The notes under the pieces were generated by a model. That model ran no database searches, was not told where the DNA came from, and was given only the letters and a program-made list of their open reading frames with translations. Below, in pieces: positions 38,925-45,460 of a DNA stretch of 45,460 nucleotides. The stretch's first letter is position 1. Each line of letters starts with the position of its first letter. The stretch spans positions 1 to 45,460 of IMG/VR virus record IMGVR_UViG_3300042090_001199; one strand, 5' to 3'. The position numbers and the translations under genes are program-made. The DNA is from a virus.

Positions 38925-40091
38925 ATGCCCGGCACATCTCCCAGAACACGTCTGATCTTCCAAAACTTGGACCTTTATGTTGGTCCTGCCGCCCTTTCCG
39001 GTAACACCGCTACTGGCCAGCTATATTCGAACGCCGTTTGGGGCGTACAAGCAACTCAGCCCTCTGGTGGTTCCAACCTGATCGCGCAGCTTCAGCACGT
39101 ACAGTCGACCACCCTTAACGTTGTGGTCAACCGTACAGATGTCAACATCTTCGGTCAGCTGAACCGTATCGATCAGGTCATCATTGCTCCTCCCACGATT
39201 ACGTTGGATGCCACATACTTCCCTTCGGATGGATACAATGAGTACTGTTTGGGTCTTGATATTGGCGGACAGTCGTTCCTGTCCGGCATTCTGACAAAGG
39301 TGTCAGACTCCAAGAATTATTTCATCGCAGTGTCCCAGCAGGGTATTGACGATGACACGGTTACCAATCCGAATGCTCGTGACGTATGGTCGATTGGCAA
39401 CGGATTCCTTTCCAATTACACGTTCAACGCCGCCGTTGGCCAGATTACCACGGCTTCTTTCACAGTTGATGCGTTGGCGGTGCAGACTTATACTGGCTCA
39501 AGCGGCCTGCTAACACCCGCCGTAGATCCCGGCACGTCCAATGCACTCACGGGTTGGTGGTTCCAGCTTCCTGTCGCGACAGGCACGCCCTCCAGCAACA
39601 TCCTTTCGGCCCTGCGCCCGGGTGACATATCCCTGAGCTTCCCGTCGAACCTAGGCTTCCTTACTCCTTTGAGCGGCCAGTATGCCGTGAACGTGCAGTC
39701 GGTTGCCGTTTCGCTACCCATCAGGCGCGAAATTCTGAACCGTCTTGGCGCTCCTCTCGGTTACAGCCGTGAAATTCAGTTCCCTGTAAATGGCACGGTT
39801 GCAATTCGTTCGCTGGCCACCGAAGTTCTGCCAAACAGCTTCACTAACCTGTACGCGAACGACGTATTCTACAACGCCCAGTTGAACCTGCGCATGCCCG
39901 GTATCAATCAGACCGGTGCAAACGCGATCATCCTTGGTTTGAACAACGTCAAGCTGGCAAGCGTCGCCTTCGGCAATACAATCAACGGAGACTCCACAAT
40001 TGACCTGAGCCTCACGTACCAAGTTGCTGGCGCAACGTCCCTTGCGGGAATCACCTTCAGCGGCTTCTACGACTACCCCGGCACGTTGTAA
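38925..40091 (+). CDS. Major tail (tube-like) protein (388 residues)
   Basis: It is all-beta and low-charge with repeated small residues (FQNLDLYVGPAALSGNTATG, VQSVAVSLPIRREILNRLGA, SVAFGNTINGDSTIDLSLTY). The gene has its own upstream GTGTAA element and is followed by a palindrome and a strong terminator, the pattern of an abundantly transcribed structural gene. Together with the upstream 317-residue protein it is a good candidate for the tube and its paralogue. A capsid-type role is less likely given the tape measure gene downstream. Confidence 0.65.
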   Translation: MPGTSPRTRLIFQNLDLYVGPAALSGNTATGQLYSNAVWGVQATQPSGGSNLIAQLQHVQSTTLNVVVNRTDVNIFGQLNRIDQVIIAPPTITLDATYFPSDGYNEYCLGLDIGGQSFLSGILTKVSDSKNYFIAVSQQGIDDDTVTNPNARDVWSIGNGFLSNYTFNAAVGQITTASFTVDALAVQTYTGSSGLLTPAVDPGTSNALTGWWFQLPVATGTPSSNILSALRPGDISLSFPSNLGFLTPLSGQYAVNVQSVAVSLPIRREILNRLGAPLGYSREIQFPVNGTVAIRSLATEVLPNSFTNLYANDVFYNAQLNLRMPGINQTGANAIILGLNNVKLASVAFGNTINGDSTIDLSLTYQVAGATSLAGITFSGFYDYPGTL

Positions 40092-40103
40092 GACTAGTCT
40101 TAC
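40088..40103. repeat. Perfect 16-bp palindrome at end of major tail gene
   Basis: GTAAGACTAGTCTTAC is an exact 16-base inverted repeat that includes the TAA stop codon of the tail gene. It precedes the terminator by 12 bases. It has no loop, so it is more likely a protein-binding site or RNA-processing stem than a terminator. Confidence 0.7.
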
Positions 40104-40115
40104 GCTTCACCTATC

Positions 40116-40150
40116 AATGGCCCTCTTTTCAAAGGGGGCCATTTTGTTTT
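40116..40150 (+). terminator. Rho-independent terminator after major tail gene
   Basis: AATGGCCCTC at 40116-40125 and GGGGGCCATT at 40134-40143 form a stem with one G-U pair, followed by TTGTTTT. It separates the major tail gene from the assembly genes. Confidence 0.88.
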
Positions 40151-40169
40151 ATAACCCTCGGGTATTCAC

Positions 40170-40175
40170 GTGTAA
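40170..40175 (+). promoter_or_regulatory. GTGTAA element before tail assembly genes
   Basis: CACGTGTAACATCATGC lies 32 bases before the ATG at 40202, directly after the terminator. Same core and context as the other GTGTAA elements. Confidence 0.45.
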
Positions 40176-40201
40176 CATCATGCAAGGAAAGGCAGTAAAC
40201 T

Positions 40202-40510
40202 ATGGGAAACGAAGGATCACAGACATTTGTGGCCCCCAATCGGGGCTCGGTAATCAAAGCCAAGGTGCGTCTAGGCGTCACAAGGCTGTTTAAGAATTAC
40301 CTGTTTGAATTCGAGTCATTGGTTAGTGCTCATGATGAGGCAATAGCCAAGCTCAAGTCTGCGCTGCCAGAACAGTACAGGATGCATGTGGAACTGGCCG
40401 ACTATCTGAGTGACACCAAGATTGAGATCATGCGCAAAAAGGTGTTGGGGGCGGGCAACGATCTGATCAGGGACGTGGACGATACAGTGGACGCTTTAAG
40501 GATCGAATAA
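40202..40510 (+). CDS. Small tail-module protein (102 residues)
   Basis: The protein is highly helical (YLFEFESLVSAHDEAIAKLK, IEIMRKKVLGAGNDLIRDVD). GGAAAGGCAG precedes the ATG. By position between the major tail gene and tape measure it may be a tail assembly factor. Not recognised. Confidence 0.62.
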   Translation: MGNEGSQTFVAPNRGSVIKAKVRLGVTRLFKNYLFEFESLVSAHDEAIAKLKSALPEQYRMHVELADYLSDTKIEIMRKKVLGAGNDLIRDVDDTVDALRIE

Positions 40511-40535
40511 ACAAGCACACAAGGAACGGAATCAT

Positions 40536-41372
40536 ATGGGACAAGACATCAAAATACTGCACGAGTGGACAACCGAGATCGAAAAGACAATCGATGAGAC
40601 GGTTCCAGAGATCATCAACGGACAAGAGGTGAAAGTCACCCGTCCTGTAAAAAAGCTTGTTGCCACAAAGCTGGCTCTCAAGCAACCAACACGCCGCGAA
40701 CTGCGGGCAGCCGAATTATTCTATGGCACCGAGTTCAATGGGTTTGTCACCATGGGGTTCTTGCCCCGCTCTATTCTGGTCAACAAACATCTTGATTTGA
40801 CCGGCGGCGTGCTGAGTGGCAAAGAGAGAGATCACATATCCAAGCTTACGGTGGATTATTCGGAACTTGAGAAAGATCTGATTCGCGCCATCAACGAGCC
40901 TGAAGACGTGAGGACCAAGATCCAAGCCAAGCTTGCCGCCATTCGCACGGAAATTTCCAATGTTAATGCCGCCAACGAGTCCGTGTTCAGTCAGACCGCC
41001 GAAGTCAAGGCCCAGAACCAGCTGGCGCAATGGTTTGCGTTCTATCTAGTATACATTGACCGCAACGGAAAATGGGAACCCTATTTCGAAGGCGACACCT
41101 TTGAGAAGAAGGAGGAGTTTATGTGGAAACTGGAGGAATCAAATGATGAGTTCTATCTCAAGTCGATTCAAAAGATACTTACCTACATTCACTTCTATAA
41201 CATGGGTGCCAATAAACCCGAGCAGTTCAAGCTGATCGACGAAGAGCTTAAGAAGCAGTTTGATGCCAAAACGGCTCTTGAAAAGGCGGTGAGCCAGCCT
41301 ACCCCGGCTCCAGAGACCGCCGCCGACCAGCCTACCCCGGTTCCAGCCCCATCTAGCGCCGCACCGGCCTAA
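40536..41372 (+). CDS. Tail assembly protein candidate (278 residues)
   Basis: The helical protein has a central region that includes RRELRAAELFYGTEFNGFVT and EDVRTKIQAKLAAIRTEISN. The C-terminal tail has a duplicated QPTP-x-P module (41294-41346). AAGGAACGG precedes the start. The position upstream of the tape measure gene is where chaperones that fold the tape measure protein are usually found, but there is no frameshifted pair (G/GT type) evident. Function is by context only. Confidence 0.58.
   Translation: MGQDIKILHEWTTEIEKTIDETVPEIINGQEVKVTRPVKKLVATKLALKQPTRRELRAAELFYGTEFNGFVTMGFLPRSILVNKHLDLTGGVLSGKERDHISKLTVDYSELEKDLIRAINEPEDVRTKIQAKLAAIRTEISNVNAANESVFSQTAEVKAQNQLAQWFAFYLVYIDRNGKWEPYFEGDTFEKKEEFMWKLEESNDEFYLKSIQKILTYIHFYNMGANKPEQFKLIDEELKKQFDAKTALEKAVSQPTPAPETAADQPTPVPAPSSAAPA
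41294..41346 (+). repeat. Two-copy 20-base repeat encoding QPTPxP
   Basis: CCAGCCTACCCCGGCTCCAG (41294-41313) and a copy with one change (41327-41346) have a 33-base period and encode a Pro-rich linker in the C-terminus of the protein. It is a recent-looking duplication. Confidence 0.85.
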
Positions 41373-41377
41373 CTTCC

Positions 41378-42349
41378 ATGGACGCGCTGCGCCGCGCCTT
41401 TAATGATATCTCGCTTGGGTATAGCCGTGAGACATTAAACGGTCGTACGATCTATATCAAGCATCTTAACTACGCCGATCAGACGGATAATGATGCCAAA
41501 CGAGAAGAGTTCTACAACGAAGCTGCCACGCAAGGCTTGCAGAACAACGAACAGAAGCTGGCCACGCTGATAGATGGAGGGATGTGGAGCGACAAACAAG
41601 AGAAGGAGATAGCCGCCGCCAAGGGTCAGATTACCGCGTTACTGGAAGGCAAGCAGAAGAACATGAGCATGCCTTCCTTGGTACAACACTACACCGACAT
41701 GATCAAAAAGGAGGAGGCATTGTACCTTGAGAAGGTTAATGCACGAAACCGATTGCTTGGTCTTACTTGCGAAACCTATGCCGACCGGCAATTGAACGAT
41801 TATTACATCTACAGCAACCTGTTCAAAGACTCGGCGCTTACCACACCCTTTTTTGCTCAGAACGAGTTTGATTACCTTACCGAAGCAGAGATGGAAGAGG
41901 TAACCAAGGCATATAATCGGGCGATAGACGTATGCTCCGAGAACAACATCAAGAAGCTGGCAATCCAGCCGTTCTTTCAGAACTACTTCGGGCTTACCGG
42001 CGACAATCTGGGACAGTTCTTTGGAAAGCCGATCTGCAGTCTCACCTTCTTTCAGGTGCGCCTACTGGGGTGTGGTGCTCACTTCCGTCACATCTTCTCA
42101 AGCAACGACGTTTCCAAGTTTCCCAAGAACGTACAAGACGATCCAGATCTTCTCAGTGAATATGCCGCTGCCGCCAAGCGTGGCAAGGATGAGATGCAAA
42201 AACAGGGGGCTTACGACGAAGATGCAATCGTGGTGGGGGCCAAGAAGGAAGATGCTGATGTTCTAGGAGTTAAAACTAGACCGGGATTAGCGTCTGAAAT
42301 CGTCAAGAGCGGTGGCGATGTGATCAAGTGGATGCAAAAAAGCCACTAA
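41378..42349 (+). CDS. Tail assembly protein candidate (323 residues)
   Basis: The protein is helical with a Gln/Glu/Asn-rich N-terminal half and a cysteine-containing middle (TCETYADRQLNDYYIYSN, CSLTFFQVRLLGCGAHFRH). It is the gene directly before the tape measure gene. Likely a structural or chaperone protein; not recognised. Confidence 0.58.
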   Translation: MDALRRAFNDISLGYSRETLNGRTIYIKHLNYADQTDNDAKREEFYNEAATQGLQNNEQKLATLIDGGMWSDKQEKEIAAAKGQITALLEGKQKNMSMPSLVQHYTDMIKKEEALYLEKVNARNRLLGLTCETYADRQLNDYYIYSNLFKDSALTTPFFAQNEFDYLTEAEMEEVTKAYNRAIDVCSENNIKKLAIQPFFQNYFGLTGDNLGQFFGKPICSLTFFQVRLLGCGAHFRHIFSSNDVSKFPKNVQDDPDLLSEYAAAAKRGKDEMQKQGAYDEDAIVVGAKKEDADVLGVKTRPGLASEIVKSGGDVIKWMQKSH

Positions 42350-42353
42350 ACTG

Positions 42354-42359
42354 GTGTAA
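42354..42359 (+). promoter_or_regulatory. GTGTAA element before the tape measure gene
   Basis: CTGGTGTAAATCTACATAT lies 32 bases before the ATG at 42386, with AAGGTAAGG as a ribosome site between. It is similar to the element at 9282. Confidence 0.45.
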
Positions 42360-42385
42360 ATCTACATATATACCAAAGGTAAGGC

Positions 42386-45300
42386 ATGGCTGATCCACTG
42401 TTCACGATTGAAGGGCGTTTAGCGATCTCCCCGCAAGAGGAGGCGGCGTTTCTGCGTCGAATGCAGGACATCCAGAACAGGGTGCCCGTATTCAATTTCA
42501 AGACGTCAGGCGGCGGGTTTGCCGACCTCAATCGAGACGTAAGCTCCTTCACCAGCTATCTTGACAGGGCAAACCAACGAGTCATTGGCTTCACTTCGTC
42601 CGTAACCATCTTGTATTCAACGATAAAGGTGTTCAAAGATATCGTGACATCCACCATCGAAGTGGACAAGGCTTTGACCGACATCAACTCGGTCATGAAG
42701 CTAAGTTCGACAAACCTTGACAAGTTCAGCAAGGACTTGTTCGATGCGGCGCGGGCCACATCGTCATCGTTCGGAGAAGCGGCTGAAGCGGCAAAGGATT
42801 TCTCCCGTCAAGGACTGAGTGTTGAGGAGACGCTGAGACGCACCAAGGACGCCTTGACCCTAAGCAGGCTGGCTGGCATCGATCTTTCCGATTCGATTAA
42901 GGAGCTGACGGAGTCCACCAACATCTTCCAGAAGAGCGGGGTAACCACTACCGATGTGGTCAAGGCTCTTACCACTGTATCTTCCCACTTCGCTGTAAGC
43001 ACAAAGGATATCTCGGACGCCTTCACTCGTTTTGGCGCAGTAGCACAGCAAGCCGGGTTGTCGTTCAATCAGACCATCTCGCTAATCACGGCGGTCGAGC
43101 AAACATCCCAGCGTGCGGGTGCCGCCGTTGGAACCGCGCTGACCAGCATCTTTGAAAAGCTGCAACCCAAAGACGCGATTGAACAGCTGAATCATTTGGG
43201 CGTGGTCGTGAAAGACACCTCTGGCAACACGCTGCCCTTGCTCAACATAGTGGAGAATTTGGCAAAACAGTATGGTGGACTTGCCCCCAATATACAGGCC
43301 ACCATAGATAAGATGGTAGGTGGATCACGTCAAATTGAAATCCTCAAGGCTGGTATCATTCAGTTAGCAAACTCCAACGGTACATACATACAAACGAACA
43401 AGCTGTTGGCGAACGGTTCCGACGACGTTACGGCAAGACTGAATGCCCAAAATCAATCTATACAAAATCTTTTAAGCAACTTTGGCACTGCTGCAAAACA
43501 AATCAGTTCGAATATAGGGCAACTTAGTGTAGCACCATTGCTTAAGAATGTCCTTGGTGCTGCGAATGACAATCCAATTACCAAAGCCTTAGAAGACGCC
43601 TCGGGATCTGCAAGTACCGCTGGAGGAAAACTGGCAGAAGGAATATTGCGTGGTCTGGGAGACGCTTTGATATATGGCCTTGGTCCCATTCTAGCTCTGG
43701 CCGCCTCCAAAGTAGTGTCACGTACTTTTGGCTCTTTGTTCAACGATATCAAAGACCAAGCCAGTCTGAACGATGCTGCCAAAGCACAAGCTAGTATACA
43801 GAAAGAAATTATTAACCTATATGCGGCTGGTGGTGACAAGTTGCAGGCACAGCTTGCTACAATGAACAGTCTTGCGGAAAGAGCGGCATATCTTGCCGCT
43901 ATACTTAATGACGTTAGAGCCTCTACTGGCGCACAAGCGGCACAATTATCGGTAGAAGCTGGCTTAGTATCCAAGCTTATTCCTAGGGCCGCATCAGGTT
44001 ATTTATCTGTTGGACAAGAATCGGCAGCGATTGCCGCTGGAGTAGGTGGTGCCCCTCCTACCGCTCATGCAGTGGTGATACCCAATTTTCGCTATGGTCC
44101 CGGCTTGGTAGGACCCATAGTGGCCAATAGTAGTGAATACAAAGTCAATCTTGGATCTGGTGATGCAATTTACAACCAAGACATGATCAAACAACTAGGT
44201 CTCCCTAGTAATGCTACACCCATAGCCGCCGGAGGGTATACCCCATTTGGTCGTGGAGATGGACAGCAGATTTTACGTAATGCTGCCGGACAACCTTTGA
44301 GCAATGATGCCTTGTCGGCAATTAACGATCTGCTAAATACCCTGTCTCAAACCAATGGTTCTGCAATAGCCGGTACGGCTGCCGCCATCAAGAATCTGAT
44401 ATCTAGTCTTAACGCTGATTCACAAAACGCTGTTATTCGGGCAGCGCAGGCCGCCTCTGCACCAGTCACTGGTAGCATTAGCAGTCAGGCAAGCCCAGAA
44501 CTTTTTGCTCAATACCTTGCACAACGTCAGTCCGTTGCGGGTTTTGGTAATCCCGGTACATATAAAGGTGGAAATAGTGGAGGTATAAATGTAGGGCCGC
44601 TGGGAGAAACATTTGCCGAAATACAATTGCAGAAATCTCTCAAGGGACTGTCAAATGATCAGTTGCTAGATCTATTGGACACCACAGGGGGCGCGGGGTT
44701 AACTGGTAATATTACTAGGACACAAGCTATTCAAGGCGCAAGACGGCAATTGATTCCCCACCCAACCGACATAGATCGTATTGCCACGACTATTGGTCTT
44801 GGACGTTCTGGCACACTTAATACCGATTTTGCAAACCAAGTTAAAACATCTTTAGGTGATGGAATGTCATTAGAAGAGGCTTACAAAGAAGCCTCTGACG
44901 CCTATATTCAGGCCGGTGGTTCTGCCAAAAGACTAGCCACTGCCCAGACTAGTTTGTTGGAAAGTTTGATTGGATACGAGAATAGCATTAAACTGGGCAG
45001 TCTTGATCGTATAAGTACACAAGGAAGCATTGGTCGTCAGACAATCCTTAATGCTGCAAACCAGAGCTTGGCGGGAGGTGCATCTTTTGATACGCTAACA
45101 ACCGAACAGCAGGCGGCTGTTGTAAACAAACTCAAACTGGGAGCAATTCAGAAGCTCGGGTTTACTGGGTCTACAGCTGATATACTTAATAACAAGGATG
45201 CGAGCATTCAGATAAATCAGGTAGTGGCTCAACAACTTGCGCAGATTAAATCAGCTAACTCTCTATCGACAAATACGTTGGGTATTGGTGGATCAAACCC

Positions 45301-45460
45301 CGGGTGGTTTTCTCGTGCCAACTCTTATCTTGGTCGTGGTAATCTTGGTTTGGCGGCGGCTATTGGCCTGCCGTTTGCCGGAGGCGCGTTAGATCAATGG
45401 CTTGGCGATGCAGGGGGAACAGATCAGGGCAAAACCATAGGAGCAATATCTGGGGCATTG
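42386..45460 (+). CDS. Tail tape measure protein, cut by right edge
   Basis: The frame stays open for all 1025 codons to the last base, so the protein is longer. The N-terminal region (residues about 70-310) follows the TP901-type tape measure pattern: EVDKALTDINSVMKLSSTNL, ALTTVSSHFAVSTKDISDAF, AAVGTALTSIFEKLQ. The later part is Ala/Gly/Asn-rich with long helices. Tape measure proteins set tail length and may form the DNA channel, so the phage has a long tail. A ribosome site AAGGTAAGG precedes the ATG. Codon use becomes more AT-rich after about 43360. Confidence 0.9.
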   Translation, partial: MADPLFTIEGRLAISPQEEAAFLRRMQDIQNRVPVFNFKTSGGGFADLNRDVSSFTSYLDRANQRVIGFTSSVTILYSTIKVFKDIVTSTIEVDKALTDINSVMKLSSTNLDKFSKDLFDAARATSSSFGEAAEAAKDFSRQGLSVEETLRRTKDALTLSRLAGIDLSDSIKELTESTNIFQKSGVTTTDVVKALTTVSSHFAVSTKDISDAFTRFGAVAQQAGLSFNQTISLITAVEQTSQRAGAAVGTALTSIFEKLQPKDAIEQLNHLGVVVKDTSGNTLPLLNIVENLAKQYGGLAPNIQATIDKMVGGSRQIEILKAGIIQLANSNGTYIQTNKLLANGSDDVTARLNAQNQSIQNLLSNFGTAAKQISSNIGQLSVAPLLKNVLGAANDNPITKALEDASGSASTAGGKLAEGILRGLGDALIYGLGPILALAASKVVSRTFGSLFNDIKDQASLNDAAKAQASIQKEIINLYAAGGDKLQAQLATMNSLAERAAYLAAILNDVRASTGAQAAQLSVEAGLVSKLIPRAASGYLSVGQESAAIAAGVGGAPPTAHAVVIPNFRYGPGLVGPIVANSSEYKVNLGSGDAIYNQDMIKQLGLPSNATPIAAGGYTPFGRGDGQQILRNAAGQPLSNDALSAINDLLNTLSQTNGSAIAGTAAAIKNLISSLNADSQNAVIRAAQAASAPVTGSISSQASPELFAQYLAQRQSVAGFGNPGTYKGGNSGGINVGPLGETFAEIQLQKSLKGLSNDQLLDLLDTTGGAGLTGNITRTQAIQGARRQLIPHPTDIDRIATTIGLGRSGTLNTDFANQVKTSLGDGMSLEEAYKEASDAYIQAGGSAKRLATAQTSLLESLIGYENSIKLGSLDRISTQGSIGRQTILNAANQSLAGGASFDTLTTEQQAAVVNKLKLGAIQKLGFTGSTADILNNKDASIQINQVVAQQLAQIKSANSLSTNTLGIGGSNPGWFSRANSYLGRGNLGLAAAIGLPFAGGALDQWLGDAGGTDQGKTIGAISGAL

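Noticed and set aside
40536-42349. Tail-chaperone frameshift pair (G/GT type) before the tape measure gene
   Set aside because: The two genes are separate, non-overlapping frames each with its own start. No slippery heptamer was seen near 41360-41380.
1-45460. tRNA genes, CRISPR arrays, insertion sequences and attachment sites
   Set aside because: I saw no cloverleaf-type sequences, spaced identical repeats, transposase or integrase frames. Short tRNAs cannot be excluded without a tRNA search.

Overview
The window is part of a large double-stranded DNA phage genome (tailed phage, Caudoviricetes). It has a phage replication and recombination module, nucleotide-metabolism genes carrying homing endonucleases, a dense sugar and glycosyltransferase region, and a tail module ending in a tape measure protein that runs off the right edge. 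Genes are tightly packed, mostly with ATGA or GTGA stop/start overlaps. One perfect TTGACA-N17-TATAAT promoter points to a bacterial host using an ordinary housekeeping sigma factor. I cannot name the host or the phage genus. No tRNA, rRNA, CRISPR array, integrase or DNA polymerase was recognised.

Left arm (1-27685, all minus strand, transcribed right to left). In transcription order: a UvrD-like helicase; a block of about 14 kb with GT4, GT2, GT9 and other glycosyltransferase-like genes, methyltransferases, a ColD-like PLP enzyme with His in place of the catalytic Lys, and small unknown genes; an adenosylcobalamin-type ribonucleotide reductase interrupted by an intein; a small membrane protein; GDP-mannose 4,6-dehydratase; a ClpP-like protease; a RecA-like recombinase; a small PD-(D/E)XK nuclease; a DEDDy exonuclease; a dUTPase fused behind a LAGLIDADG endonuclease; a DnaB-like helicase; and a DnaG-like primase cut by the left edge.

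Hub (27686-28241). This 556-base gene-poor divergent region separates the two arms. It holds three copies of a conserved promoter/operator motif, a perfect sigma70-type promoter, purine-rich GCGA-type repeats and a run of hairpins. It may be a control region, a replication origin or a non-coding RNA locus.

Right arm (28242-45460, almost all plus strand). First come a winged-helix-like protein, more glycosyltransferases (including a GT9-like domain apparently split over two overlapping genes), an SSB-like protein with an acidic DEDVPF-type tail and other accessory genes, ending at a strong terminator (35843-35876). Then comes the tail module: connector-like proteins, three tube-like or structural proteins, a second terminator, three genes in the position of assembly chaperones, and the tape measure protein.

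Two regulatory words run through the window. The first is a 20-bp semi-palindrome, CTTGAC[A/T]-N5-A-[C/T]CAAGTC, at nine places before replication, metabolism and glycan transcription units and never in the tail module. In four cases it sits a constant 36-37 bases before the start codon. The second is GTGTAA, seen by eye at nine intergenic places 13-43 bases before start codons, including four in the tail module. I read these as candidate early/middle and late control elements. The sugar enzymes suggest the phage makes a GDP-6-deoxy (possibly 3,6-dideoxy, C-methylated) sugar and transfers it with a dozen or so glycosyltransferases onto the virion or the host surface. That is inference.
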